From: Acidobacteriota bacterium
GTDB taxonomy: Bacteria > Acidobacteriota > Blastocatellia > HR10
Assembly: GCA_030550025.1 (NCBI GenBank)
Contig: JAUQQC010000002.1
Location: 192,356-256,355 of the forward strand
Reading direction: 5' to 3'
Length of the DNA stretch: 64,000 nt
The position numbers and the translations under genes were made by a program. The stretch's first letter is position 1. The number at the start of each line of letters is the position of its first letter. The notes under the pieces were generated by a model. That model was not told where the DNA came from, made no database searches, and saw only the letters and a list, made by a program, of their open reading frames with translations. This document shows positions 1 to 8,939 of the stretch, piece after piece.

Positions 1-1
1 C

Positions 2-286
2 AACCGGAGCGAGCTGGTCGAGCTGGCGCATCGGATTGCGGCCGATCTGCGTCGAGTCGTCCCCGGGCGCGTCGTCTACGACGACACGGCCTCGATCGGG
101 CGCCTCTATCGCCGCCAGGACGAGATCGGCACGCCGTACTGCGTGACCGTGGACGTCCAGTCGCTCTCTGACCAGCAGGTGACCGTTCGCGATCGCGATA
201 CCATGGAACAGGTGCGGATACCCGTGGATCGCTTGAGGGAATATTTCGCCGAACAGTTCCGGCGGGAGGACTCGCTCGTGGGCTGA
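2..286 (+). CDS. glyS: Glycyl-tRNA synthetase, C-terminal fragment (5' end outside window)
   Basis: The open frame enters from the left edge and ends at a TGA at 284-286, leaving 94 codons. It reads as the anticodon-binding domain of homodimeric class II glycyl-tRNA synthetase, which charges tRNA-Gly with glycine in the cytoplasm. The signature is the segment around codons 33-50, with the run [20 protein letters not shown] and, about 15 codons later, VRDRDTM, both typical of the C-terminus of this enzyme. The catalytic domain is missing only because the window starts inside the gene. The next gene begins 5 bases later, so the two are probably co-transcribed. Confidence 0.85.
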   Translation, partial: NRSELVELAHRIAADLRRVVPGRVVYDDTASIGRLYRRQDEIGTPYCVTVDVQSLSDQQVTVRDRDTMEQVRIPVDRLREYFAEQFRREDSLVG

Positions 287-291
287 AGGTC

Positions 292-1716
292 TTGACCTTG
301 AGAGGAACGGTGACGACATTTGAAGTCCCAAACGCTATCCTCGAACTCTGCCGTGCCATTGGGCAGGCCGGGGGACGCGCGCTTCTGGTCGGCGGGAGCG
401 TGCGGGATCGGCTTCTTGGTTTGCCGTGGAAGGATTTCGATCTGGAGGTGTACGGCCTCTCGGCTGAGGCGTTGAAGGCGGTTCTGGAGCGCTTTGGGGA
501 AGTGAACACGGTTGGCGAAGCGTTCACCGTCTACAAACTGCGGCTCAATGGATGGGAGGTGGATGTGAGCTTGCCCCGTCGGGAGACCAAGAGTGGGCGT
601 GGACATCGCGGCTTCCTCATCGAGGGCGATCCCTTCTTGAGTTTCGAGGAAGCGGCGCGCCGACGCGATTTCACGATCAATGCCGTGTTCTACGACCCGC
701 TGACTGGTGAACTCATCGATCCATTCGGAGGGCAGGTCGACCTTAAGCGGCGCATCCTCCGGATGGTGGATGCACGGACGTTTCCCGAAGATAGCTTGCG
801 GGTGCTCCGGGCCATGCAGTTTGCCGCTCGATTTGAACTCGGGATCGAGCCGGAGACGCTCAGGCTCTGTCGCTCGATCGACCTCTCCGACTTGCCGAGC
901 GAGCGCATTTGGGGAGAGGTGGAGAAGTTGCTGCTTTTGGCTGAGCGTCCCTCGATCGGGCTTCAGGCGGCGCTCGAGTTGCTCATCATCCGGAAGCTCT
1001 TTCCCGATCTCGAGTGGCTCGTTGGATGTCCGCAGGATCCGATCTGGCATCCGGAAGGGGATGTCTGGACGCATACGCGCTTGGCCATAGATCAAGCGGC
1101 TCGACTTGTGCGGGAGCACGAGTTGCCGAAGGCGAAATGGCTGACGGTGATGTTAGCCGTGCTCTTACATGACATCGGCAAGCCGCTCACGACCAGAGAA
1201 GAGAGGGGGCGGATTCGCTCCATCGGGCATGAAGAGGCAGGCGTAGAGCCGAGCCGCCGGGTGCTCGATCGGTTGAACGTCCATACGATCAACGGCTATG
1301 ATGTTCGCGCGCAGGTGCTCGCGCTTGTGGCGAATCACTTGAAGCCGGGGCAGTTTTACCGGGATCGAGATCGCGTGACCGACGGGGCCTTCCGGCGTCT
1401 GGCCATGCGGTGCGATCTGGAGCTGTTGTATCTTGTGGCCAAGGCCGATGCGTTGGCTCGCGGGCCTGCCTCTAACTCTGAGGCGGAGGAGTGGTTCATT
1501 GCGCGGGCGCGAGAACTCGGCGTTGAGCATGCGCCGCCACGCCGATTGCTCATGGGACGGCATCTGCTAGCGCTTGGGATGAAGCCAGGCCCGGAGATGG
1601 GGCGCATATTGCAGGCTGTGTACGAGATGCAGCTTGAGGGGCAGGTGAAGACTCTAGAGGAGGCGATCGAAGCCGCCCGCAAGTTGCTCGCGGGATTCCA
1701 GCATTCGCAGGTTTGA
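292..1716 (+). CDS. tRNA nucleotidyltransferase / poly(A) polymerase family protein with HD domain
   Basis: A 474-residue enzyme of the class II CCA-adding / poly(A) polymerase family, which acts on the 3' end of tRNA. The N-terminal nucleotidyltransferase head shows GGSVRD near residue 35 and the metal-binding DFDLEV soon after, then RRDFTINA. A C-terminal HD phosphohydrolase domain carries LLHDIGKP near residue 300, a combination seen in bacterial CCA enzymes with phosphatase activity. The chosen start is a TTG at 292, preceded by a short AAGG, 5 bases after the glyS stop. A GTG at 310 is an equally possible start. Whether it adds CCA, only CC, or only A cannot be decided from sequence alone. 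Co-transcription with glyS fits a tRNA role. Confidence 0.85.
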   Translation: MTLRGTVTTFEVPNAILELCRAIGQAGGRALLVGGSVRDRLLGLPWKDFDLEVYGLSAEALKAVLERFGEVNTVGEAFTVYKLRLNGWEVDVSLPRRETKSGRGHRGFLIEGDPFLSFEEAARRRDFTINAVFYDPLTGELIDPFGGQVDLKRRILRMVDARTFPEDSLRVLRAMQFAARFELGIEPETLRLCRSIDLSDLPSERIWGEVEKLLLLAERPSIGLQAALELLIIRKLFPDLEWLVGCPQDPIWHPEGDVWTHTRLAIDQAARLVREHELPKAKWLTVMLAVLLHDIGKPLTTREERGRIRSIGHEEAGVEPSRRVLDRLNVHTINGYDVRAQVLALVANHLKPGQFYRDRDRVTDGAFRRLAMRCDLELLYLVAKADALARGPASNSEAEEWFIARARELGVEHAPPRRLLMGRHLLALGMKPGPEMGRILQAVYEMQLEGQVKTLEEAIEAARKLLAGFQHSQV

Positions 1717-1782
1717 CGAGTGTTTTGGCGACCGCTGTGACGTTTCAGGAAATCGCGCAAATCATCTAGCGGAGGGAGGTGG

Positions 1783-2487
1783 ATGCGGACCGTCCTTGTG
1801 TTGCAACATGCCGCATGCGAGACGCTCGGCACGATCGCGGATACGCTCCGGCGCGCGTCGGTGCAGACCACGTGCATCCGAACGTTCGCCGGAGATTCGA
1901 TCCCCGCGCATATGGGTGAGGCCGTTGGCCTCATCCTCATGGGTGGGCCAATGGGCGTTTACGAACAGGATCAGTATCCGTTCCTCGCCGACGAGATTCG
2001 CTTGATCGAACGCGCGCTCGCCGAAGGGAAACCTATCCTCGGCGTGTGCCTGGGGAGTCAGCTTCTGGCGGCGGCGCTTGGCGCTCGCGTTCGGAAAGGG
2101 CCGCAAAAGGAGATCGGATGGTTCCCCGTCACACTCACGGAGGCGGCGCGCGCGGACGCACTCTTTGCCGACGTCCCACCTTCGTTCATCGCCTATCACT
2201 GGCACGGCGATGTGTTCGACTGTCCCTCGGGGGCCGTCTCGCTGGCGCGCTCGGAGCTGACCGAGTGTCAGGCCTTTCGTTACGGAGCAAATGCCTATGG
2301 CCTGCTCTTTCACTTAGAGGTGACCGCACCGCTCATCGCGGAGATGGTTCGAACCTTCGCGGCAGAGCTGCACGAGGCGGGCCTCTCCGGTGAGGAGATC
2401 CTTCGGCGCGCCACGCAGCATCTGCCCGAGCTTGAGCGAATCGGGCAAACGGTCTTTCACGCGTGGACGCGCTTGCTCAAGGCGTGA
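1783..2487 (+). CDS. Class I glutamine amidotransferase-like protein
   Basis: A 234-residue stand-alone class I (triad) glutamine amidotransferase domain of the GMP-synthase-like type, expected to hydrolyse glutamine or a related gamma-glutamyl substrate. The nucleophile elbow GVCLGSQL carries the catalytic Cys near residue 88, and the HLEV motif near residue 178 supplies the His and Glu of the triad. The upstream GGPMGVYE loop is also typical of the family. A strong GGAGGGAGG ribosome binding site lies just before the ATG. Its real substrate is unknown: many such proteins lie outside purine synthesis, and no synthetase partner is adjacent. Confidence 0.8.
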   Translation: MRTVLVLQHAACETLGTIADTLRRASVQTTCIRTFAGDSIPAHMGEAVGLILMGGPMGVYEQDQYPFLADEIRLIERALAEGKPILGVCLGSQLLAAALGARVRKGPQKEIGWFPVTLTEAARADALFADVPPSFIAYHWHGDVFDCPSGAVSLARSELTECQAFRYGANAYGLLFHLEVTAPLIAEMVRTFAAELHEAGLSGEEILRRATQHLPELERIGQTVFHAWTRLLKA

Positions 2488-2523
2488 ATCGCATTTACGC
2501 ATGTTCTCCGAAGGAGGCTCAAG

Positions 2524-3609
2524 ATGTCTCGCACTGGGCGACGCGTGAGAGAAATCACCCGCTTTGTTGGTGTCCTCGCGCTTTTCGTCTCGATTAGTGG
2601 ATCGGCGCTTCCGACACAGGAGGCGGTCTTTCGCGTTGGGCCACTCGCTGCGCGGCCGGGGGAAATCGTCTCGGGCATGATCGAGGTCCCGGCGGCGGCC
2701 GATCCCGGGACGCAGATTCCGGTGACGATCGTGCGGGGAGAGCAGCCTGGGCCTATCCTCGCCCTCGTCGCGGGGAATCACGGATACGAGTACGCGCCAA
2801 TTCTGGCGCTCCAACGGCTGCGGGCGCATCTGAATCCGAAGGAGCTGCGCGGGATCGTCATCCTGGTGCACGTCGCCAACATGCCGTCGTTCTTAGGGCG
2901 GGCGATCTACTACAACCCGGTGGATCGGAAGAACTTGAATCGCGTCTATCCCGGCCGCCGAGATGGAACGCTTTCGGAACGCATCGCCTATGCGATCACG
3001 ACCGAGGTGATCGAGCGTTGTGATGTGCTCGTGGACCTGCATTGCGGAGATGGGAACGAATCACTGCGTCCGTATGTGTACATGCCGGTGACGGGCGACC
3101 CTCGTTTAGATGCCGCCGTGCGAGAGATGGCGCTCGTCTTCGGAATTGAGTACATCGTCTTGGATCGGGATCGGCCAAGGGATCCGGCGGCTTCGGTCTA
3201 TTGCTCGACGACGGCCCTCACGCGCGGAAAGCCGGCGATCACGGTCGAATCCGGCTATTTGGGCACGACCGATCCAGAATCCATTGAACGGATTATTCGC
3301 GGGGTGTTCAGCCTCATGCGCCATCTGCGGATGCTCGATGGAGCGCCTGAGCGCGTCGCGCATCCGGTCTTCCTCGATCCGACGCACGTGGTGACGAGTC
3401 CGACGACCGGCATCCTCTATCCGAAGGTGGAACGCGGCCAATATGTGACAGCCGGGACGCTTCTCGCTACGATCACGGACTTCTTCGGTCGGACGATCGC
3501 GGAAGTGCGCGCGCCGCTCTCCGGCATTGTGCTCTACATTGTCGCTACGCCGCCGATCTCGCAGGGTGAGCCCGTGGCCTTCATCGGAGCTGTTAAGCCG
3601 TCGAGCTGA
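2524..3609 (+). CDS. Secreted succinylglutamate desuccinylase/aspartoacylase family zinc deacylase
   Basis: A 361-residue M14-like zinc carboxypeptidase-fold deacylase. The zinc-site residues are recognisable as NHGYE (His and Glu, near residue 87) and DLHCGD (His, near residue 177), and a conserved NPVDRKNLNRVYPG loop lies between them. The C-terminal 90 residues form the all-beta, biotinyl-like domain usual in the AstE/AspA family. The N-terminus (basic residues, then VGVLALFVSISGSA) looks like a signal peptide, so the protein is probably exported. That is unlike the cytoplasmic AstE, so succinylglutamate is unlikely to be its substrate. A GGAGG site precedes the ATG. The true substrate is not evident. 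Confidence 0.8.
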   Translation: MSRTGRRVREITRFVGVLALFVSISGSALPTQEAVFRVGPLAARPGEIVSGMIEVPAAADPGTQIPVTIVRGEQPGPILALVAGNHGYEYAPILALQRLRAHLNPKELRGIVILVHVANMPSFLGRAIYYNPVDRKNLNRVYPGRRDGTLSERIAYAITTEVIERCDVLVDLHCGDGNESLRPYVYMPVTGDPRLDAAVREMALVFGIEYIVLDRDRPRDPAASVYCSTTALTRGKPAITVESGYLGTTDPESIERIIRGVFSLMRHLRMLDGAPERVAHPVFLDPTHVVTSPTTGILYPKVERGQYVTAGTLLATITDFFGRTIAEVRAPLSGIVLYIVATPPISQGEPVAFIGAVKPSS

Positions 3610-3663
3610 AGCATCCCGTTTGCCCGGCATCGTTGTGTGACGCCTCCCATTGACGATCCTCTT

Positions 3664-3710
3664 GGGCCCCTCCGGTAGAGGGGGAAATCCCCCACTCCTG
3701 GGGAAAAACC
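3664..3710 (+). repeat. G/C-run hairpin element upstream of the nos operon
   Basis: In the 218-base gap between the deacylase and the nos operon, alternating C and G runs can fold in two ways. CCCCTC at 3667-3672 can pair with GAGGGG at 3678-3683, or GGGGG at 3680-3684 can pair with CCCCC at 3689-3693 over an AAAT loop. It could act as a terminator-like or attenuating structure, although there is no T-run. A similar block occurs at 10803-10839. Confidence 0.45.
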
Positions 3711-3746
3711 CACGCATTCCTTTTCAGCGCGCCTCGGGCGCAGAGG

Positions 3747-3777
3747 TTGACAACTCTCTGCAAGCGCGAGACATAAG
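3747..3777 (+). promoter_or_regulatory. Candidate nos operon promoter
   Basis: A perfect TTGACA at 3747-3752 is followed 19 bases later by CATAAG at 3772-3777. The spacing is longer than the 17 bases preferred by the main sigma factor, so activator dependence is possible. It is the only good promoter-like pair before the first nos-operon gene at 3828. Confidence 0.4.
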
Positions 3778-3813
3778 GTCAGAAAGAGGCGAAGCGGCAT
3801 AACGCTTGCAGAG
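3756..3813. promoter_or_regulatory. 11-bp perfect inverted repeat flanking the nos promoter -10 region
   Basis: CTCTGCAAGCG at 3756-3766 is exactly mirrored by CGCTTGCAGAG at 3803-3813, with 36 bases between the arms. The left arm lies between the candidate -35 and -10, and the right arm lies about 15 bases before the first start codon. It may be a paired operator or an RNA hairpin in the leader. No regulator family can be named from the arm sequence. Confidence 0.5.
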
Positions 3814-3827
3814 GAAAAGAGACGGCT

Positions 3828-5774
3828 ATGAGCAGGAGGTATCATGTCATTGTTCCGGACGCCGAGTTCTGGAAGCGGATGATCCCTTGTCAAGCGGCCT
3901 GTCCGGTGTCCACGGACGCGGGGAAGTATGTACAACTCATCGCCGAGGGGGAGTTCGAGAAGGCGTATTTGACAGCTCGCTCTCCGAACCCCTTTGCTTC
4001 TGTATGCGGACGGGTATGCGCGGCACCGTGTGAGGATCACTGTCGGCGCGGGCGGGTGGATGCGCCGGTGAGCATTCGGGCGTTGAAGCGATTCGTGTGT
4101 GAGCGCTATGGGGTGGAGTCGTTGCGGCCCGACACGCAGGATGCGCTCTTTGAGGGGGTGAGCGAGCCGGGGAACAAGACGCTCGGGCATCTCCCCATCA
4201 TGGCCTCCGGTCGGAGGGGAGTTGCGCGTGGGCAGAAGGTGGCTGTCATCGGGGCGGGGCCGGCTGGGCTCGCCTGCGCGCATGATCTGGCGCTCATGGG
4301 CTATCGCGTCACCATCTTCGAGGCCACCGAGCGACTCGGAGGCATGATGGTTCATGGCATTCCCGAGTTCCGTCTGGCGCGCTCGATCATCGAGAAGGAG
4401 ATCGAGAAGATCCTGCGTCTGGGCGTGGAGGTGCGGCTCAATACGCCGCTGACGCGGGAGTTCGGACTGCGGGAGTTACGAGCGCTCGGTTATGAGGCCA
4501 TCTTCTTGAGCGTGGGCGCGCAGCGGGGGCGCGATCTTGCGATCGAAGGGGCCGATTTGGATGGCATCATCAAGGCGATCGATTTCCTCATCAACGTGAA
4601 TCATGGATATCGCGTGAATCTGGGCAAACGCGTGGTCGTCATCGGCGGGGGGTTCGTCGCCTTCGATGCCGCGCGTTTGGCGCTGCGGGCGGCGCTCGTC
4701 ACCGAAGCGGAAATGGTGGCCGATGGAGCGGGAATGAAGACGGCGCTCGATGCTGCGCGCGCCGCGCTTCGAGCGGGCGTCGCCGACGTGCGGATAGTGA
4801 GCCTGGAGTCGTTCGAGGAGATGCCCGTCATGCGCACGACGCAAGGGCGCGAGGAGTTCGAGGAAGCGCAGCGCGAAGGGATCATCTTCCACCCGCAGCG
4901 AGGCGCGCGCCGATTCCTCGGAGAAGAAGGGCGCGTCCGAGCGATCGAATTGATCGGCGTCCTGCGCACCTATGATGAGGAAGGACGCTTCGCCCCTATT
5001 TATGATCCCAGCGTCCACGAGGTCTTGGAAGCGGATACGGTCATCCTCGCCATCGGACAGCAGGCCGATCTCTCCTTCCTGAAACCGGAAGACGGCCTCG
5101 AGCTGACTCCCCAGGGGACGATCAAGGTGGATCCACAGACATTGGCGACGACGGCGCCGGGCGTCTTCGCCGGAGGGGACGTGGCGTTCGGCCCGCGGAA
5201 CTTGATCGAAGCCGTGGCCAATGGAAAACGCGCGGCGCTCTCCATCGATGCGTACCTGAGGGGGGTGACGGCCGAGCCAGTCTTCCACCTCCTGGTCGAG
5301 CCGATCCCCACGCGGCGCTACCGCATGGTTCCCGGGTACGAGAAGATCGAGCGCCAGCCCCCACCCACGATCCCCTTGGACCGGCGCACGGGGATCTCCG
5401 AGGTCGAGATCGGATATACGGAAGTGGAAGCGCGACGACAGGCGCAGCGGTGCCTCTACTGTCACATCCAAACGATCTACGATCCGGAGAAATGCGTCCT
5501 GTGTAATCGGTGTGTGGACGTCTGTCCGGAGCACTGTCTGAAGCTCGTGCCGCTTGAGGAGATCGCGTGGGAGCCGGAGGCGCGCGCGCGTGTGCTCGCC
5601 CACTATGGGCTGGGGGGAGAGCCGATCGAATCTCTCTCGGTCATGCTGAAGGACGAGGACCGATGTATCCGCTGCGGATTGTGTGCGATTCGATGTCCGA
5701 CAGAAGCGATGACCATGGAGGTCTTCTCCTATGAAGAACGCGAAGTGGCACCGTCGGTCGGCCTCGCCGTCTGA
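3828..5774 (+). CDS. Fe-S/FAD pyridine-nucleotide oxidoreductase (GltD-like) heading the nos operon
   Basis: A 648-residue flavoprotein like the small subunit of glutamate synthase but with extra Fe-S domains. The N-terminal 95 residues carry the cysteine pattern of the GltD Fe-S domain (CQAACP, then VCGRVCAAPCEDHC). An FAD Rossmann motif VIGAGPAG lies near residue 139, a second dinucleotide motif VVIGGG near 269, and the FAGGD motif near 448. The C-terminus has a ferredoxin-like segment with CVLCNRCVDVCPEHC near 555 and CIRCGLCAIRCP near 612. No GltB is adjacent. It overlaps the Rieske gene by 44 bases and precedes cytochrome b, so it probably feeds electrons from NAD(P)H or a ferredoxin into the membrane module. 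That role is inferred from context. Confidence 0.8.
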   Translation: MSRRYHVIVPDAEFWKRMIPCQAACPVSTDAGKYVQLIAEGEFEKAYLTARSPNPFASVCGRVCAAPCEDHCRRGRVDAPVSIRALKRFVCERYGVESLRPDTQDALFEGVSEPGNKTLGHLPIMASGRRGVARGQKVAVIGAGPAGLACAHDLALMGYRVTIFEATERLGGMMVHGIPEFRLARSIIEKEIEKILRLGVEVRLNTPLTREFGLRELRALGYEAIFLSVGAQRGRDLAIEGADLDGIIKAIDFLINVNHGYRVNLGKRVVVIGGGFVAFDAARLALRAALVTEAEMVADGAGMKTALDAARAALRAGVADVRIVSLESFEEMPVMRTTQGREEFEEAQREGIIFHPQRGARRFLGEEGRVRAIELIGVLRTYDEEGRFAPIYDPSVHEVLEADTVILAIGQQADLSFLKPEDGLELTPQGTIKVDPQTLATTAPGVFAGGDVAFGPRNLIEAVANGKRAALSIDAYLRGVTAEPVFHLLVEPIPTRRYRMVPGYEKIERQPPPTIPLDRRTGISEVEIGYTEVEARRQAQRCLYCHIQTIYDPEKCVLCNRCVDVCPEHCLKLVPLEEIAWEPEARARVLAHYGLGGEPIESLSVMLKDEDRCIRCGLCAIRCPTEAMTMEVFSYEEREVAPSVGLAV

Positions 5775-6315
5775 GCTTCCGAATCCCGGCGTTCCCGACG
5801 TCGAAACGGGATCGGGGTCTTCGGCCTCGCGGCGCCTTTTCCTCCAACGTGTGGGGCTCGGGGCGCTGTTGGCCGGGCTCTTCGGCCATGTCTCTGCGTG
5901 GGTGCGCTCGCTCTTCCCCAATGTCCTGTACGAGGAGCCGCGGCGCATTAAGATCGGGCGTCCGGAGGATTTCGCAGAGGGGGGGACCTTCTTGGAGGAA
6001 CGGCGGCTCTTCGTCTTCCGCGAGCGGAACACGTTCTACGCCATCTCAGCGACATGCACCCATCTGGGATGCACGGTGAAGATGATCCTGCTCCCTCAAC
6101 CCAAGCGCGTTCGGATCGGCGAGCAGACGAAAGAAGAACGGTACGAATTTCACTGTCCGTGCCATGGCTCGAAGTATTATGGCGATGGGACGAACTACGC
6201 GGGACCGGCGCCTCGTCCGCTCGTCTGGTACAAGTTGGAGGTCGCTCCTGAGGACGGGCAGTTGGTGGTGAACCTGGAGGAGACCGTCGGCCAGGACTTT
6301 CGACTGACGGTGTGA
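5731..6315 (+). CDS. Rieske 2Fe-2S protein (cytochrome bc-type complex)
   Basis: A 194-residue Rieske iron-sulfur protein. Both cluster-binding boxes are intact: CTHLGC near residue 108 and CPCHGS near residue 141, giving the two Cys and two His ligands. The N-terminus has a twin-arginine-like motif (SRRLFLQR near residue 33) followed by a hydrophobic segment, as expected for a Tat-exported, membrane-anchored Rieske protein facing the periplasm. It should take electrons from quinol at the cytochrome b subunit encoded next and pass them to the multihaem cytochrome c. The start overlaps the flavoprotein gene by 44 bases, which implies coupled translation. Confidence 0.88.
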   Translation: MKNAKWHRRSASPSELPNPGVPDVETGSGSSASRRLFLQRVGLGALLAGLFGHVSAWVRSLFPNVLYEEPRRIKIGRPEDFAEGGTFLEERRLFVFRERNTFYAISATCTHLGCTVKMILLPQPKRVRIGEQTKEERYEFHCPCHGSKYYGDGTNYAGPAPRPLVWYKLEVAPEDGQLVVNLEETVGQDFRLTV

Positions 6316-6328
6316 ACGGAGGGATCCT

Positions 6329-7645
6329 ATGGCCGCTGAGCGAACGATCTGGGAGCGGATGTTCTGGAGCTGGAGGCCGGAAAGCTCGCGCGAAGCCGGT
6401 GATGCCATCGTGCGGAACTTCCTTCTGCACTGGTTCCCGGCGAAGGTCTTGCGCGAGAGCCTTAGCTTCCGCTACTCGCTCTGGTTGGGGACGATCGCCG
6501 CCGTGCTCTTCTTCCTCCTCACGGGAACGGGCGTGGTCCTCATGTTCCTCTATGTGCCTTCGGTTGAGCGCGCGTATGCATCGGTCAAGGATATCGAGCA
6601 TGTGATTTCGTTCGGCTGGTTCGTGCGGAGTCTGCATCGGATCGCCGCGCACGCGATGGTGGCGATCGTCTTCCTGCACATGGTGCGCGTATTCGTCACT
6701 GGCGCGTATAAGAATGGCGTGGCCGCCGATCAGAATCGTCCGCTCAACTGGATCATCGGGATTCTTCTGCTTCTGGCGACGCTCTTGCTCTCGTTCACCG
6801 GATACTTGTTGCCATGGGATCAGTTGGCCTATTGGGCGATCACGGTGGGCACGAGCATTGCGACGGCGGCACCCTGGATCGGAGACGACATTCGCTTCCT
6901 GCTGCTTGGGGGGCACGAGATCGCGCAGAACGCGCTCTTGCGGTTTTACGTGCTCCATTGCTTCGTCCTGCCGGCGGCCGTGCTCATCCTCTTCTCCTGG
7001 CATATGTGGCGCGTGAGGAAGGACGGGGGGTTGGCATGCGCCGATCGGCTGGCGCGCGAGCAGAAACGCGAATGGGCGGCGCCGATCCGCAGCAAAACCT
7101 ATTCGCTTCTGGGGATCGCACGCGGCCGAACGATCCATGTCGAGACGGCGGTGATTGACGAAGAGGAGCACACGGTTCCGGCCTCGCCGGTTCTCGTGCG
7201 CCGCCTGTTTTTGGTAGTGCTCGGCACGCTCGTCGCGACGTCGCTTCTGGCGCTGGTGATTCGCGCCCCGCTTGAGGAGCCGGCCAATCCGAGCGTGACG
7301 CCGAATCCGGCCAAAGCGCCATGGTATTTCCTCTGGTTGCAAGAGCTGGTCGCGCTGACGACCGTGCGGATCAGCTCGTACACGCTCAACGGGGCGTTCG
7401 TGGGAGGGGTGCTGATCCCCGGGCTCTTGATCCTTTGGCTGGCCATTTGGCCCTATCTGGATAAGAGTTCGGTCGCTTCGGTGGGCGTCTGGTTCCCCAC
7501 CGAACGGCGGCGACAGAATCTCGTTTTCCTCCTCATCGCGGCGGGGATCCTCCTGCTCATCCTCACGGGGACGTTCATGCGTGGCCCGTATTGGGAGTTC
7601 TACTGGCCGTGGGAACCATGGCCGGAGATTCCGCGCCGGTTCTAG
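6329..7645 (+). CDS. Cytochrome b (b6 plus subunit IV-like fusion)
   Basis: A 438-residue, strongly hydrophobic protein of the cytochrome b/b6 family with about eight membrane helices. The haem-ligand pattern is visible: two His in the helix near residues 109-123 ([15 protein letters not shown]) and two in the later helix near 208-223 (VLHCFVLP to FSWHMW). The C-terminal half contains [14 protein letters not shown], the equivalent of the PEWY quinol-site region of subunit IV. It should form the quinol-oxidising core of a bc complex with the flanking Rieske and cytochrome c proteins. A GGAGGG site precedes the ATG. Its place in the nos operon points to quinol as the electron source for N2O reduction. 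Confidence 0.88.
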   Translation: MAAERTIWERMFWSWRPESSREAGDAIVRNFLLHWFPAKVLRESLSFRYSLWLGTIAAVLFFLLTGTGVVLMFLYVPSVERAYASVKDIEHVISFGWFVRSLHRIAAHAMVAIVFLHMVRVFVTGAYKNGVAADQNRPLNWIIGILLLLATLLLSFTGYLLPWDQLAYWAITVGTSIATAAPWIGDDIRFLLLGGHEIAQNALLRFYVLHCFVLPAAVLILFSWHMWRVRKDGGLACADRLAREQKREWAAPIRSKTYSLLGIARGRTIHVETAVIDEEEHTVPASPVLVRRLFLVVLGTLVATSLLALVIRAPLEEPANPSVTPNPAKAPWYFLWLQELVALTTVRISSYTLNGAFVGGVLIPGLLILWLAIWPYLDKSSVASVGVWFPTERRRQNLVFLLIAAGILLLILTGTFMRGPYWEFYWPWEPWPEIPRRF

Positions 7646-7687
7646 TCTCCGTGCGGTGGGGAGACGAAGGCGGAGGAGAACAGCTCG

Positions 7688-8875
7688 ATGGACCAACGGC
7701 GTGATGTGACGTGGATTTCCTCATTGGGCTTCGTCCTTTTCCTCCTGATGGGCGTGGCGTATTGGAGAGAGTGGCGTCCGGAATGGAAGGCCTATCAGGC
7801 GGAGTTTCGGGAGTTAGTCGTTCGGCGCTTTGGTCCGGATCGCGCAGCCCATGTCCCGAAGGGCGTGCAGCAGATTTGGATCCCGCAGTTGGGGCGCGTG
7901 GATCGGTGTGTGACCTGCCACTTGGGGATCGAGTGGAAGGGGCTTGAGAACGCTCCCCATCCGTATCGCACGCATCCGCCGGAGATCTTGCAGAAGCATC
8001 CGATCACTCGTTTCGGTTGCACGATCTGTCATGGTGGGCAGGGATATGCGACCGATATGCGTTCGGCCCATGCGACGCGGATTGAGCATTGGGAGGAGCC
8101 GCTTCTGGCGGCGGAGTTGGGGAAGACCTATCTCCTCAGCGAGAGGAAGGCGTTGCTGCAGATCAACTGTAACATTTGCCATCGGTACGATCGGGAGACG
8201 AAGGGGGCTGAGCTCATCAATTATGCCAAGCGATTGGTGAGGGAGAAGGGGTGTCGCGCTTGCCATAAGATCAACGGACGCGGGGGGGTGATCGGTCCCG
8301 ACCTGACCTACGTCGGGGACAAGTCGCCGGAGCAGTACGACTACGCGCGGCTCGGTGGCGTGAAGTCGGTCTTCGCCTGGCACATCGCGCACTTCAAGAA
8401 TCCCAAGGCGATGGTGGCCGAGACCGTCATGCCCAATTTCAACTTCGGGAGTCGCGAGGCGCAAGCCTTGGCGATGCTGGTGATGAGCTGGAAGCGCGTG
8501 ACCCTCCCGGTCGAATACCTTCCGGGCGCGCAGTGGGCCGATCGGCCGACGCCGGAAGAGTTGGAGCGCGAGCAGCGCATGCTCACGGGCGAAGGGGCTT
8601 TCTTCGTCAAGAAGGGGTGCTTCGTTTGCCACGAGGTCAGTTCGCTCGGCATCGAATCGGCGGCGAAGATTGGCCCCGATTTGGCGAACGCCTACGTGGA
8701 TGTGCAGAGTCGCTTCGGCAAGACGTTGGAGGATTTCCTCATGAATCCGACGGGGACGATGGCCGTCGTGCTCGCGACGCAGATTCCGCTGACGGCGGAG
8801 GAGAAGCGCGAGGCGATTGAGACGCTCAAACTCGCCTATCGGCGGAAGCTCGAGCGCGAGACCGGTCTGAGGTGA
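7688..8875 (+). CDS. Membrane-anchored five-haem cytochrome c
   Basis: A 395-residue protein with one N-terminal membrane segment (WISSLGFVLFLLMGVAYW) and five CxxCH haem attachment motifs: CVTCH near residue 75, CTICH near 111, CNICH near 161, CRACH near 189 and CFVCH near 311. The last two lie in mono-haem cytochrome c-like domains, while the first three are closely spaced. It most likely receives electrons from the Rieske/cytochrome b module and passes them to NosZ in the periplasm. A GGAGGAG site lies before the ATG. The partners are inferred from operon order. Confidence 0.85.
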   Translation: MDQRRDVTWISSLGFVLFLLMGVAYWREWRPEWKAYQAEFRELVVRRFGPDRAAHVPKGVQQIWIPQLGRVDRCVTCHLGIEWKGLENAPHPYRTHPPEILQKHPITRFGCTICHGGQGYATDMRSAHATRIEHWEEPLLAAELGKTYLLSERKALLQINCNICHRYDRETKGAELINYAKRLVREKGCRACHKINGRGGVIGPDLTYVGDKSPEQYDYARLGGVKSVFAWHIAHFKNPKAMVAETVMPNFNFGSREAQALAMLVMSWKRVTLPVEYLPGAQWADRPTPEELEREQRMLTGEGAFFVKKGCFVCHEVSSLGIESAAKIGPDLANAYVDVQSRFGKTLEDFLMNPTGTMAVVLATQIPLTAEEKREAIETLKLAYRRKLERETGLR

Positions 8876-8939
8876 ACCTTTGTGTTCCTCCCCGCGCGCG
8901 GTCCATAGGCGTGGGGAGGTCAGAAAGGAGGGGGCCAAG

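Noticed and set aside
106-1119. Long minus-strand frame opposite the tRNA nucleotidyltransferase gene
   Set aside because: It overlaps two clear genes on the other strand and has no recognisable domain; GC-rich DNA yields many such false frames.
3834-3882. Strong AGGAGGT followed by an out-of-frame ATG at 3844 encoding 12 codons inside the first nos-operon gene
   Set aside because: The gene's own frame is conserved and starts at 3828; the short frame has no family or repeat character and the AGGAGGT codes for Arg-Arg-Tyr.
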